A stretch of 64,000 nt of DNA from Xestospongia muta (taxonomy: Eukaryota > Porifera > Demospongiae > Haplosclerida > Petrosiidae). The translations under genes and the position numbers were made by a program. The notes under the pieces are model-generated. The model did not search any database. It saw only the letters and a program-made list of their open reading frames with translations, and was not told the DNA's origin. The stretch lies in assembly GCA_963693285.1 (NCBI GenBank), contig OY848927.1:3040501-3104500 (forward strand), in the 5' to 3' direction. Shown piece after piece: positions 35,840-50,100 of the stretch (position 1 is its first letter; each line of letters starts with the position of its first letter).

Positions 35840-36690
35840 AAAAAACAAACTATATGTTTGCGTGTGTGACAATTAGTATATACATAGAAATCTTTCTTCA
35901 GAAGTTGTTTTATGTGTAGTTTTCTTTGGCCTAAATAACAAAACATTATTATAAAGTTACAAGGTTTAAAACAACTAAAATAATATAACTCATAGTTCCA
36001 GTTTTCTTAATGTCGTTAATGCACTGGCAGATCCTAGCTGCAGGCCTATTAAGCTCTACTCTGTATCCATCAGTGTAATGATTTGAAATGATAGGCAACT
36101 TCAGAGAGTTGAAAATTTGCTCTTTTAATGAGCAATTAATTTTGTTAACAAACAGAACCTTAAAGAACTGCTGTTGACACAGCAAAACTGTTTATGTCAT
36201 ATCCATCGTAGTCTATAAATATTGACATAGTTACCACATGTGAGAGATTGATATTGTGTGTTAGGATGTTGTGTAGTGTAATGGAATGTATTAGATTAAC
36301 TATCAAGAACAATACAGTATGGCTTTGTTGTGTTAATACTTGTTCTATTATTGTTGTTGTTATATTTGATTTAATCACATCTTTGGTTTGGTACTGGGAA
36401 GTCTGTATAAAAGAGGATTGTGTATTGATTAGTTAGGTTAATAACTAATGGACTCACTTGTTTCATTCTTTGATTGTTATTACTATAGCCAATAGTATAG
36501 TAAACACTATTACTGACTTTAGTGTTATTATAACAAAGAAAATAATTAAAAGATAATTGGTACCATTATTGTTTTTTCTAATACTTGTTGGTATGGTGGA
36601 GCTTGATAGTTGAAATTGCTTGAATTTTGATATTATATTTGTTGTTATAAGAATCTTCTTATCAAGAACATCTGCCCTAGTACTGTCTTA
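35840..36690. repeat. tail block of module 3
   Basis: This holds the possible exon noted above and the small-ORF segment (36160-36436). Here the plus-strand small ORF is broken by TAG after MSYPS while the minus one is open. The block stops abruptly at about 36690 at a fold-back junction with a receptor pseudogene. Confidence 0.5.
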
Positions 36691-36693
36691 GGG

Positions 36694-36743
36694 CAAAATA
36701 AATTAAGAAGAACATTATGCCTTGTTCTTCTTAATTTATTTTG
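36694..36743. repeat. fold-back inverted repeat at a rearrangement junction
   Basis: Two perfect 20-bp arms (36694-36713 and 36724-36743) flank a 10-nt loop (ATTATGCCTT). The right arm is normal receptor exon 17 sequence just after the membrane helix. The left arm is its reverse complement and lies exactly where the tail block is joined to the receptor. Confidence 0.75.
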
Positions 36744-39700
36744 AGACCACAATATCACTATAACAATAATAACTATTAATAAAATTATAACAATTATTAT
36801 TATTACTGCTCCAATAATACCACAAACTACTGCACCACTAATTGGAGAACTATCTTGTGTACCATAAATAAGAGTCCAATTGATAACATCAGTAGAATTA
36901 CTGGGAAACCTTAAATAACTACCAACTTGAACCTAAACATAAAGTGGAAATCAACAATAGGAAATATGAGATATATATACTTACAGTAACATTTATAACT
37001 GTATACTGATATTTAACTGGTGGTATGCACGCTATGATCTGAGACATATATCACTTGATATCAATACATATTACATGATTCATACTTTATTTGATAGAGA
37101 CTCAATTCTACATTCCTCAGAACCAACCTTCACATTTATTTCTGAAATAATCACAGATTGAATATTACTTTCCTATAAACAAATATGATAAATTGTATAA
37201 CTACATTAAGTGGAGACACTGACTCTTATCCTAATAGTCTGTGAACTATCTCCTAAATCCACATTATGAACATTAGAATCAATTCCATTGAAAATAGGAT
37301 TTGATTTGAGAGTAAGTCTGAATTCACATTGACTACTGTCTGGTGAAGTAACTCCATCTAGTATCAATGTATAAGTCACTGTAGTATCAATGGCACTAGT
37401 CACATTAACTCCACTAATAGGAAGAGCTATACACTGTAGTTTAGTACTACTAACATTAACACATTTTTATAACAGAGAGAAGTCTGATCATTACTTTAAA
37501 CTAGTATATTGGTCATACCTCAGTGGTAGTAGGAAATCTAGAGTCAGTGATATGTATCATAGGAGACTGGATTATATCTACATTAGTACCAGTAAAGTTT
37601 AATTTGATACCTCCACTATATAACAGACAACACATCACTTAGTTTCATATTGTATTCTACTTACGCTGGTATAGTTATTTGAGGACTCAGTGAGCTAAAT
37701 GTTGGATCTGGTTTATAAAGATATGTCACTGCTGAATTACTAAACTCTGCTTCATTTACTGACACTATTATAGTCCTGGTACAATTAACAGAAGAAACAT
37801 TAGCTGAAGTACATTGGATTTGACTTGAGTTAATGTTCCTGAGAAGAGAACCAATCTTATATGATACTAGTGTGTACTATAGTAACTCACATAATAATGC
37901 ACTCAACGTCAGGACAATGACTGCTCCTCTTTCTCCTCTTATTTGATAAAGACTCTCTAATGTTTAGTTTGGTCTCCTCTTTGTTACCAATGTCCAAGTT
38001 AGTTCCTTCTATTCTCACTAGAGTACCTCCACTAGCTGGACCAAATGTAGGACTCACTGACTGAATAATAGGGGTCAGAGATTGGAACTATTTACTACTG
38101 ACAGCTGTCTTATGTTGAGATGCAGTAGTATTCACTATCACAGTTATAATTACAGTGCTGGTTACAGTATTATAGTCATCAGGAGTAATACTACATACTA
38201 TCCTCTTTCCAGGTATATACAGATCTGAGTTAGAGGTACATGTCCTACTGCCGAAAATAACAGAGAGTATTTCTGATGACTGGGTACCCAAATTACTACC
38301 GTATATGGTAACTTGTGTTCTTCCTTGAGGAGGACCATTTGTGGGAGTAAAGTTGTTAATGACAGGATTAGGACAGTCTCCACTCATTGTGACTATATTA
38401 TTAGTACACACACTCCTCTCACTACACATATTACTATCACACCAACTACAGTCAAATCCAGTGTCAATGTTCTGAGTTAGACATGAAGAACAACCATTAG
38501 CCAGTGTAGGACAATTGTATAGGACCACTATATATAAGACAGAATATTTAGCAGTTTACTTTATATATTAGACTTACCATTGATAGTGTCTCTAGTAGTA
38601 GTCTCTATATCATAGGATTTGGTATTAGATATCTGTCTGAGAATGACAGGATGTGTCTGAGTCTGATTATGACCTCCACTAAATGACAACTGTAATAACA
38701 TAATAACAATAATATATCTCCTAATAATACAATATACTTACCTCCTGACCACTGGATATATTACATGTAATAATATTGTCACTAGTTTGTATACCAGTTC
38801 AAACTATGTTACCAAATAAACATTGGTATGTTATACCACTAGTCTAAGTGGAGAGAGAGAGAGAGAGAGAAAGAAGAGAGAAGATCAGTTAACAAGAAAA
38901 CTCTCACACTGAGTCATTGAACAGTTGTGGTATTTGTAGTACATAACCTTAATTATCTAAATTGTAGTTACTGCATTTTGTTACAATGTACTAACATATT
39001 AATTATAAATTATAAAGATGTTTTTAGAATAAGTTATTTGATCCAACTACCATTTAATTTTTATGATCAGATTTTATGATTTATTTCAATAACACACATA
39101 ATACATAATTAAAATAACATCTCTATTTTGAATACTTTACCATAGCATTAAGAGTTCTTAATTGCAGGTTCTTACTCACACCAACTGGTTGACTATAGCT
39201 ATTGCCTATAAGGGAGGTTGTAGGAGAGGACAAGGATTTACCTTACCAGTTATCTGTAATAAAATGTACCAGTAGTAATTATACTTTTTATTATAGGGTT
39301 TTACTCTAATCCAGTTATAATCTCCTCCTGTACAAGTAGAGTTATCTCCAGTACATGTAAAATCTAACTGACACCATCCACATATACCATCTGTTGAGAC
39401 ACAAAGACTACATCTGAAACATAAAAATATAATCACTTGATTTGACCTATCACTTGTCACTGCAATAAACATTGATGTACTCTTAAATGTCAATAGGAAA
39501 CAAGAAAACATATAATAAGGAATGATATAGTGCAGAGTGGTTATATAATGGTCAGTATTTATAAACATTTGTCATCAAAAAATAATATAATAAACCTTTT
39601 TATTAATTGTGTTAGTACATTAAGTCTTAATATGTCACTTTTATTGTCAAACTAAACTAATTGTAATATACATACTTTGTAGGAACAGAACAGTTATAGA

Positions 39701-40660
39701 AGATGTAATGATTATTATGTATGAAGAACTTCACTCCAGTATGATTACTATAGATATTAAAGTTAGTAACTAAAAAAGGAACATTAAAAGATACTTAGTA
39801 ATCAATGATGTACTTTACCTAGTTGGATATCAGTGACTTGAGATATGACATTATCTACTTGACAAGTGGCACTAGTATCATTTACTTGTAATGGACTCAA
39901 TATCTCGATATTTAGAGATGTGTTATTAAATATACAGAAATACTCCTCTCCTGATAACTTAGGAGGAGTTATCTTAATCTAGTGAATAAGAGTATTTAAG
40001 AAAGAAATCTCAATATAACATAATACCTGGTATGGCATTGATTCTAAATCCAACATAAACTGAGGTGGATCAATAGTGACAGTACTAATGCAACTGTCAT
40101 TGTTCCTTTGAGTCAAAAATCGTCCAGATATGTTACTGTTCTGACAGAAAGGTCTACGAGAACATTTACTCTCAACTACACACCAACCACACAATGGATT
40201 ACCCAGACTAACACACTTACTACAACTAGTAGTACTAGCACACTCCTCTATTTTTAAACCAATCACCTTTCAACAAACATATGTCATATAGTACAATATA
40301 TATATACTAGTACTTACATCAGTAGTTCCTTTAATACCATATATATAGTCTGAACCTTCTGACCAGGTAAGGCTAGTTACTGAACTAGACATCTCTACCT
40401 CAGTAATAAGACTAACATTCCCATTATCCCACAAATACTGTAGAACAAATTAACACATCAACTAGAGTATAGTATATATATCTCTGACCTTGTTAATATA
40501 GTGTTTGTTACCATCATGGAATGTAATATAAATGAAGTAGAGATCATCCAGAGTCAGTCCAAGAATAGATGTTAGTCCATTACTTATTGTAGTGTTAGTA
40601 ATAATATTGTTAGAAGAGTTCATTGTTAGTCTGGTGTTGCCACTCAAAGGTCCAGCAATA
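36724..40660 (-). pseudogene. receptor pseudogene R4 (no Sema exon 1, no tail)
   Basis: It runs from a diverged exon 2 (from about 40660) through PSI exon 4 (40266-40027), the IPT exons, PSI3 exon 11 (38528 leftward) and the membrane exon 17. Defects: the 897-nt Sema exon and signal peptide are absent; exon 5 has an 18-nt in-frame deletion; exon 11 has CAG to TAG (38090-38088); the exon-14 acceptor AG is AA (about 37464). The tail is replaced by tail-block DNA at the fold-back junction. The RRKR site and most cysteines remain. A secreted fragment is conceivable but not supported. Confidence 0.75.
38850..38880. repeat. (AG)n microsatellite in R4 intron 8
   Basis: Same position relative to exon 9 as in R1, but shorter. 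Confidence 0.7.
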
Positions 40661-41164
40661 ACTCATTAATTATTACTATGCATTACTTGGCATAAGTTGA
40701 GGGGAGGCTGAAGTTGAGCCCCCTTTTCCTATCCTTACATGTAATGACAATTTATCTGAACATATTCTCATTACTATTTATACATTTGTATGTAATAGGA
40801 CATAAACTGAAATCTAAAGCTGTAAAATTGAATATATATAATTTGAGTTGCTTAGTTATATATAGTAATAATAATTTATTGATGGTATGTGTTTGTGTGT
40901 GTATATGTTACTATTACTGTGTATATAGAAAAAATTCCTTCCTATTGTCTTGTTCATGTTATTTATGGAACCTTTCCTAAGCAACTTATAATTCCATTGT
41001 TAAAACAATTATATTTAATATGCAATGAAATAATATACAAAACAACAAACTATTTGTAGTTATTAAAACTTTTAATATCTATTATTCAGTTGCTCAACAT
41101 CAAGATTTTCATAAAATTATATTATCTGTTGATAGGTGAGGATGATGATGTTCAGTGCCAGCAT
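40661..41164. other. intergenic DNA between R3 and R4
   Basis: 40661-41080 is nearly identical to 18841-19260. It separates the end of pseudogene R3 from the start of R4, both on the minus strand. No gene seen. Confidence 0.45.
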
Positions 41165-43433
41165 TCAATCTTGAGTAAGGTAGCTCCTCATATGTATGTA
41201 TATTATTGGTTGTGATCGAGTAGAGACAACACCAGTACTGTCCTGATACACTATGTTAGGAGATATTGTGATTATTTCATTTCCTCCAATCACACTATGA
41301 TAAAAGCAATAAATTGATAGTAAATTTTAATTTAACTTACTTTGCTGCATTATGCCTTGTTCTCCTTAATTTATTTTGATACCGCGATATCACTATAACA
41401 ATAATAACTATTAATAAAATTATAACAATTATTATTACTGCTCCAATAATACCACCAATTATTGCACCACTAATTGGAGAACTATCTTGTGTACCATAAA
41501 TAAGAGTCCAATTGATAATATCAGTAGAATTACTGGGAAATCTTAAATAACTACCACCTTGAACCTAAACATAAAGTGGAAATCAACAATAGAAAATATG
41601 AGATATATATACTTACAGTAACATTTATAACTGTATACTGATATTTAACTGGTGGTATACATGCTATGATCTGAGACATATATCACTTGATATCAATACA
41701 TATTACATGATTCATACTTTATTTGATAGAGACTCAATTCTACATTCTTCAGAACCGACTTTCACATTTATTTCTGAAATAATCACAGATTGAATATTAC
41801 TTCCCTATAAACAAATGTGATAAATTGTATAACTACATTAAGTGGAGACACTGACTCTTATCCTAATAGTCTGTGAACTATCTCCTAAATCCACATTACG
41901 ATCATTAGAATCAATTCCATTGAAAGTAGGATTTGATTTGAGAGTAAGTCTGAATTCACATTGACTACTGTCTGGTGAAGTAACTCCATCTAGTATCAAT
42001 GTATAAGTCACTGTAGTATCAATGGCACTAGTGACATTAACTCCACTAATAGGAGGAGCTATACATTGTAGTTTAGTACTACTAACATTAACACATTGCT
42101 ATAAGAGAGAGAAGTCAGATCATTACATTAAACTAGTATATTGGTCGTACCTCAGTTCTAATAGGAAATCTTGAGTCAGTGATACGTATCATAGGAGATT
42201 GGATTACATCTACATTGGTACCAGTAAAGTTTAACTTGATACCTCCACTATATAACAGACAATACATCACTTAGTCTCATAATATACTCTACTTACGCTG
42301 GTATAGTTAGTTGAGGACTCAATGAACTAAATATGGGATCTGGTTTATAAAGATATGTCACTGCTGAATTACTAAACTCTGCTTCATTTACTGACACTAT
42401 TATAGTCCTGGTACAATTAACAAATGAAACATTAGCTGAAGTACATTGGATTTGACTTGAGTTAATGTTCCTGAGAAGAGAACCAATCTTATATGATACT
42501 AGTGTGTAATATAGTAAGTTATTAACACTCACATAATATTGCACTCAACATCAGGACAACGATTGCTTCTCTTTCTCCTTTTATTTGATGAGGACTCTTT
42601 CATGATTACTTTGGTCTCTTTGTTGTTTCCAATGTCCAAGTTAGTTCCTTCTATTCTCACTAGAGTACCTCCACTAGCTGGACCAAATGTAGGACTCACT
42701 GACTGAATAATAGGGATCAGGAATTGGAACTGTTTACTACTGACAGCTATCTGAAGTTGAGATGCAGTAGTATTCACTATCACAGTTATAGTTATATTGC
42801 TGGTTATAGTATTATTGTCATCAGGAGTAACGCAACAAACTATCCTCTTTCCAGGTATATACAGATCTGAGTTAGAGGTACATGTCCTACTGCCGAAAGT
42901 AACAGAGAGTATTTCTGATGACTGGGTACCCAAATTACTACCATATATGGTAACTGTAGTTCTTCCTTGAGGAGGACCATTTGTGGGAGTAAAGTTGTTA
43001 ATGACAGGATTAGGACAGTATCCACTCATTGTGACTATATTATTCGTACACACACTCCTCTCACTACACATATTACTATCACACCAACTACAGTCAAATC
43101 CAGTGTCAATGTTCTGAGATAGACATGAAGAACAACCATTAGCCAGTGTAGGACAATTGTATAAGACCACTATATATAAGACAGAATACTCAGCAGTTTA
43201 CTTTATATATTAGACTTACCATTGATAGTGTCTCTAGTAGTAGTTTCTATGTCATAGAATTTGGTATTAGAGATCTGTCTGAGAATGACAGGATGTGTCT
43301 GAGTCTGAGTATGACCTCCACTAAATGACAACTGCAATAACATAATAACAATAATATATCTCCTAATAATACAATATACTTACCTCCTGACCACTGGGTA
43401 TATTGGTGTGTTATACTACTAGTCTGAGCGGAG

Positions 43434-43470
<37 letters not shown>

Positions 43471-45892
43471 ATAAGATCAGTTAACAAGAAAACTCTCACA
43501 ATGATTCATTAAACATTTGTGGCATTTGTGGTACATAACCTTAATTATCTAAATTGTAGTTACTGCATTTTGTTACAATGTACTAACATATTAATTATAA
43601 ATCATAAAGATGTTTTTAAAATAAGTTATTTGATCCAACTACCATTTAATTTTTATGATCAGATTTTATGATTTATTTCAATAACACACATAATACATAA
43701 TTAAAATAACGTCTCTATTTTGAATACTTTACCATAGTATTAAGAGTTCTTAATTGTAGGTTCTTACTCACACCAACTGGTTGACTGTAACTATTACCGT
43801 ATAAGGGAGGTTGTAGGAGAGGACAAGGATTTACCTTACCAGTTATCTGTGATAAAATGTACCAGTAGTAATTATACACTTTAATATTATAGGGTTTTAC
43901 TTTAATCCAGTTATAATCTCCTCCTGTACAAGTAGAGTTATCTCCAGTACATGTAAAATCTAACTGACACCATCCACATATACCATCTGTTGAGACACAA
44001 GGACTATATCTGAAACATAAAATATAATCACTTGATTTGACCTATCACTTGTCACTGCAATAAACATTGATGTACTCTTAAATGTCAATAGGAAACAAGA
44101 GAACATATAATAAGGAATGATATAGTGCAGAGTGGTTATATAATGGTCAGTGTTTATAAACATTTGTCATCAACAAATAATATAATAAACCTTTTCATTA
44201 ATTGTGTTAGTACATTAAATGTTAATATGTCACTTTTATTGTCAAACTAAACTAATTGTAATATACATACTTTGTAGGAACAGAACAGTTATAGAAGTTG
44301 TAATGATTATTATGTGTGAAGAACTTGACTCCAGTATGATTACTATAGATACTAAAGTTAGTAACTAAAAAAGGAACATTAAAAGATACTTAGTAATCAA
44401 TGATGTACTTTACCTAGTTGGATATCAGTGACTTGAGATATGACATTATCTACTTGACAAGTGGCACTAGTACTATTTACTTGTAATGGACGTAATATCT
44501 CAATATGTAGAGGTATGTTATTAAATACACAGAAATAGTCTTAGGAGGAAGACCAGCAGGAGAGAATGTTATCTTGATCTAGTGAGTAAGAGTATTTAAG
44601 AAGAATTCTCAATATAACATACCTGGTATGGCATTGATTCTAACTCCAGTATAAACTGAGTTGGATACAACTGTCAATATTCCCTTGAGTCAAGAATTAC
44701 CTTGATACATCAATGTCATGACAGAAGGGTCTACGAGAACATTTACCCTTGACTACACACACCCACACAGTGGATTATCCAGACCAACACACTCCTCAAT
44801 CTTTAAACCAATCACTATCAACAAACATTATGTTGTATAGTACAATATATATATACTAGTACTTACATCAGTAGTTCCTTTAATACCATATATATAGTCT
44901 GAACCTTCTGACCAGGTAAAACTAGTTACTGAACTAGACATCTCTACCTCAGTAATAAGACTAAGGTTTCCATTATCCCACAAATACTGTAGACAAATTA
45001 ACACATCAACTAGAGTATAGTATATATCTCTGACCTTGTTAATATAGTGTTTGTTACTATCAGAGAATGCAATATAAATAAAGTTGAGATCATCTACAGT
45101 CACTCCAAGAATAGATGTTAGTCCATTACTTATTGTAGTGTTAGTGATAATATTGGTAGAAGAGAGAACGTCAGTAGAACCTACTGCTGGGTCAGTATCA
45201 TTAATATCACACTATAAAAAGAAAGAACAATTAAGTACACTGAATGTGTCATAATTTAGCTCACCATTGTATCATATAATCCTGAACAAGACTGGGTCTC
45301 CCACTGAATGTAACTATTACCATTATTACCTACTACACAGGACTGATAGGCACTGTCCATTATTGAGTTAATAACTGTAAGATTCTAAGAACAGACTCTA
45401 CTAGGTGAACTTTGTGGTGTTATTACTATCAGTAATGTCTCTACATTTAACATTGATACACCTTTGATAGTGGGATTAAAGAGAGTATTTCCATCACAAC
45501 CTAATATCACTTCATATTGATTGTCGAAATCATTACTCCTGTCAGCAGTACTGTTACATACTCTAACAATATAAACTTCATCATTACTACTAGATGCATC
45601 TAGTACTATATAGTAAGTATATCTAGACTGGTTGAAACCAACATAAAACTCTCGGTAACCTCTGTTATGGAAAGTTGATGATGTTACTTGATTGTCTCCA
45701 TCAGTTCTTCACAGTGAGTTACCAGCAAATCCATACGAGTGAAAATAAATACGTTTATCAAAACTTCCAGAGTAGAAATGTTCTCTTCCATTGACAGGAA
45801 CAGTGGACACAACAATCTCATCACTAGCTCCAACAAAAGGAAGTACATTAGAGACAGCTCTGTTAGTAAGACAGACATCTGAGAACACTCAT
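41165..45892 (-). pseudogene. receptor pseudogene R3 (broken Sema and PSI, altered tail)
   Basis: The ATG at 45892 gives MSVL, but a deletion then removes the rest of the signal peptide and about 90 Sema residues and shifts the frame. In the right frame, nonsense codons follow (TGA 45711-45709, TAG 45387-45385). PSI exon 4 has lost its first cysteine block and one base in the GWC region. The rest is well preserved: exon 11 (43170 leftward, KRRKRSNRC), exons 12-16 and exon 17 with the membrane helix (41564-41341). Exon 18 (41294-41165) keeps ISPNIVYQDSTGVV, but a deletion then shifts the frame and removes YEEL and PPPLPP. Confidence 0.75.
43436..43466. repeat. (AG)n microsatellite in the R3 exon-9 region
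   Basis: A run of AG lies next to a shortened exon 9: a deletion joins GGTATATT directly to GGTGTGTTATACTAC. Confidence 0.7.
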
Positions 45893-46034
45893 TTTTGTCT
45901 TATAGAAAGATCACCAACTGTTGTTAAACCACTTCATTCTTGAGTGTAGTCTTAATGTAATCCACCCGCTTCCTCAAATATGTCCCCGAGGACATTATTA
46001 TAATACTCTCCGGAACCTCTTGTTCTCTTTATTT

Positions 46035-46400
46035 TCATCTAGAGCCAGTCTTAAGTTCAGGTGCAGTAGTATTCACTATCACAGTTATAGTTACATTGCT
46101 GGTTACAGAATTACTGTCATCAGGAGTAATACTACATACTATCCTCTTTCCAGGTACATAGAGTTCAGGGTTAGAGGTACATGTCCTACTGCCAAAGATA
46201 ATAGAGAGTATTTCTAAGGACTGGATCCTCAAATTACTACCATATATGGTAACTTGTGTTCTTCCTTGAGGAGGACCATTTGTGGGACTAAAGTTGTTAA
46301 TGACAGGATTAGGACAGTCTCCATTCAATGTGACTTTATTATTAGTACACACACTCCTCTCGCTACACATATTACTATCACACCAACTACAGTCAAATCC
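46035..46400 (-). pseudogene. isolated receptor exon-11 fragment (PSI3-IPT)
   Basis: The fragment GFDCSWCDSNMCSERSVC through IPT (NGPPQGRTQVTIYGSNL) to NTTAPELKT is set into flanking DNA. The flanking DNA is otherwise continuous with 17330-17400, where no fragment exists. It has no receptor exons on either side. The frame is open, but no splice site or start clearly serves it. Confidence 0.7.
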
Positions 46401-47112
46401 ATCAGCATCAGCATTTTTAATAACAAAAATTACCAAACAATAAATAGTTACTACAAAGGATAGCAACAAATTAATGAATGATAGTATTAAAGTATTGAAT
46501 TGATAATAATTAAAAATGATTGAGTTAATAAAAATAATAACCATTCCATTAATTTTTTATATGACTTAAATAAAGTATTGTACTTGATTTCAATATAATA
46601 GGGTCATAGAGTATTTCTAGAAAGGATATTAAGGAAACAAAATTCTAAGGAGGTAGATATATAAAAAGGAACAGACAACATGAAGAAGTCAATTGGTGAC
46701 AAATTTGAATTTCATATTTAAATTTTTTCTAATAAGACATGTCTCACTCCATTAATTATAAACAAGATAACAGTAATAGTGTTATTTCTACATACTTGTA
46801 ATAAAGTATTGAAATTAAGTAAATACTCTTATGATAATTACTTGTCTTATATATTTTCATATAGTACTTGGTATCTTTGTTATTATGTATAGAAATGATA
46901 CTTTATTCTTGTTTATCATTCACAGACTCAAAAATCATCACTACTGTTATTATATATTTTCATAAATGGTATATATATAAAGACAGTTATGTTAATATTA
47001 TTTAAAGTACTGTACTAAATAAAAACAAAGTTACTGACATATATTTATAACACTATAATATGTTGTCATGAGTAACAACTAACAAGATAAAAACAGTATA
47101 TCATCCATTGAC
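46401..47112. other. 3' flank of receptor R2, no gene seen
   Basis: This is shared with 17390-18040 and in part with 19270-19492. It is AT-rich, and the part next to 47112 is the likely 3' UTR of R2. Confidence 0.4.
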
Positions 47113-50100
47113 TTATATATAGTCATCATCATCTATATTATTATTATCAGTTGTAACTGTTTCTGGTAGTCTATCTGGTGGTAGAGGAGGAGGTTCATTG
47201 TTAGTGTCTGGTCCAGTTGAGTAAGGTAACTCCTCATATGTATGTATATCACTGGTTGTGATATAGGCTGGGTTGAATTGAGAAGGTACAACACCAGTAC
47301 TGTCCTGATAAACTATGTTAGGAGATATTTTAACTATTTCATTTCCTCCAGTATCACTATGATAAAAGAAATAAATTGATAGTAAATTTTATTTTCTCAT
47401 ACTTTGTTGAATTATTTCTTGTTCTCTTTGATTTATTTTGATACCACAATATCACTATAACAATAACAACTATTAATAAAATTATAACAATTATTATTAT
47501 TACTGCTCCAATAATACCACCAACTACTGCACTACTAATTGGAGAACTATCTTGTGTACCATAAATAAGAGTCCAATTGATAATATCAGTAGAATTACTG
47601 GGAAATCTTAAATAACTACCAACTTGAACCTAAACATAAAGTGGAAATCAACAATAGGAAATATTAGATATATATACTTACAGTAACATTTATAACTGTA
47701 TACTGATATTTAACTGGTGGCATACATGCTATGATCTGAGACATATATCACTTGATATCAATACATATTACATGATTCATACTTCATTTGATAGAGACTC
47801 AATTCTACATTCCTCAGAACCAACTTTCACATTTATTTCTGAAATAATCACAGATTGAATATTATTTCCCTATAAACAAATGTGATAAATTGTATAACTA
47901 CATTAATTGGAGACACTGACTCTTATCCTAATAGTCTGTGAACTATCTCCTAAATCCACATTACGATCATTAGAATCAATTCCATTGAAAGTAGGATTTG
48001 GTTTGAGAGTAAGTCTGAACTCAGACTGACTACTGTCTGGTGAAGTAACTCTATCTAGTATCAATGTATAAGTCACTGTGTTATCAATGGCACTTGTGAT
48101 ATTAACTCCACTAATAGGAGGAGCTATACATTGTAGTTTAGTACTACTAACATTAACACATTTCTATAACAGAGAGAAGTCAGATCATTACATTAAACTA
48201 GTATATTGGTCATACCTCAGTTCTAGTAGGAAATCTAGAGTCAGTGATATGTATCATAGGAGACTGGATTATATCTACATTAGTACCAGTAAAGTTTAAC
48301 TTGATACCTCCACTATATAACAGACAATACATCACTTAGTCTCATAATGTACTCTACTTACGCTGGTATAGTTATTTGTGGATTCAGTGAACTAAATGTG
48401 GGATCTGGTTTATAAAGATATGTCACTGCTGAATTACTAAACTTTGCTTCATTTACTGACACTATTATAGTCCTGGTACAATTAACAGATAAAACATTAG
48501 CTGAAGTACATTGGATTTGACTTGAGTGAATGTTTCTGAGAAGAGAACCAATCTAATATGATACTAGTGTGTACTATAGTAACTCACATGATATTGCACT
48601 CAATATCAGGACAGTGACTGCTCCTCTTTCTCCTCTTATTTGATGAGGACTCTCTCATGATTATGTTGGTCTCTTCTTTGTTACCAATGTCCAAGTTAGT
48701 TCCTTCTATTCTCACTAGAGTACCTCCACTAGCTGGACCAAATGTAGGACTCACTGACTTAATAAAAGGGGTCAGGAATTGGAACTGTGTACTACTGACA
48801 GCTGTCTTAGGTTGAGGTGCAGTAGTATTCACTCTCACAGTTATAATTACAGTGCTGGTTACAGTATTATTGTCATCAGGAGTAATACTACATACTATCC
48901 TTTTTCCAGGTACATAGAGTTCAGGGTTAGAGGTACATGTCCTACTACCAAGGGTAACAGAGAGGATTTCTAATGACTGGGTACCTAAATTAGTACCATT
49001 TATTATAACACGAGTTCTTCCTTGAGGAGGACCATTTGCGGGATTAAAGTTAGTGATGACAGGATTAGGACAATCTCCACTCATTGTGACTATATTATTA
49101 GTACACACACTCCTCTCACTACACATATTATTATCACACCAACTACAGTCAAATCCGGTGTTAATATTCTTAGCTAAACATGAAGAACAACCATTAGCCA
49201 GTGTAGGACAATTGTATAGGACCACTTTATATGAAACAGAATACTCACAGTTTACTTTATATATTAGACTTACCATTAATAGTGTCTCCAGTAATAGTCT
49301 CTATATCATAGGATTTGGTATTAGAGATCTGTCTGAGAATGAAAGCATGGGTCTGAGTCTGAGTATGACCTCCACTAAATGACAACTGCAATAACATAAT
49401 GACAGGGTTCTAATCATACAATATACTTACCTCCTGACCACTGGGTATATTACATGTAATAATATTGTCACTAGTTTGTATACCAGTACGAACCATGTTA
49501 CCAAATAAACATTGGTATGTTATACCACTAGTCTGAATGGAGAGAATGAGAGAAGAAGGAAACTAACCATTATATGTTTCTTATACACTGTATATTCCTT
49601 TTAAACATAACATGATGGATATATTTAGTTTATTGAATATACTTATGACCAATAATCTATCCATTATGTATGAAGTCTTAAAATATATAAAAATCTTAAG
49701 ATCAAATCATTGTATACTAATATTAATAATATATATTAATACTAGAATGCATGTGCCAAAGCTTAACAATATTGTACTTGAGTTTCATACAATATTTTCC
49801 TTTATTGCTAGCATATCAAACTTATAATATATGTGTACATCTTGGGTTTTCTCATCATCTATACATACTGTGGACACATGATATACTTACCATAGTATTA
49901 AAAGTTCTCAATGTTAGGTTCTTACTCACATCAACTGGTTGACTATAGCTATTACCATATAAGGGAGGTTGTAGAAGAGGACAGAGATCAGTGGAATTCT
50001 CCTCACTAGTTATCTGTGATAAAATGTATCAGTAATAATTATACTTTTATATTATAGGGTCTTACTCTTATCCAGTTATTATCTCCTCCAGTACAAGTAG

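Noticed and set aside
45684..45878. 64-codon minus frame in R3, and similar ones at 24804 and 52035
   Set aside because: These are out-of-frame readings of the Sema exon.
48549..48555. Nearer acceptor (ATTAG or ATAAG) for receptor exon 12
   Set aside because: It would leave a 35-nt intron and put the conserved IPT sequence out of frame. The TTCTCAG acceptor restores it.
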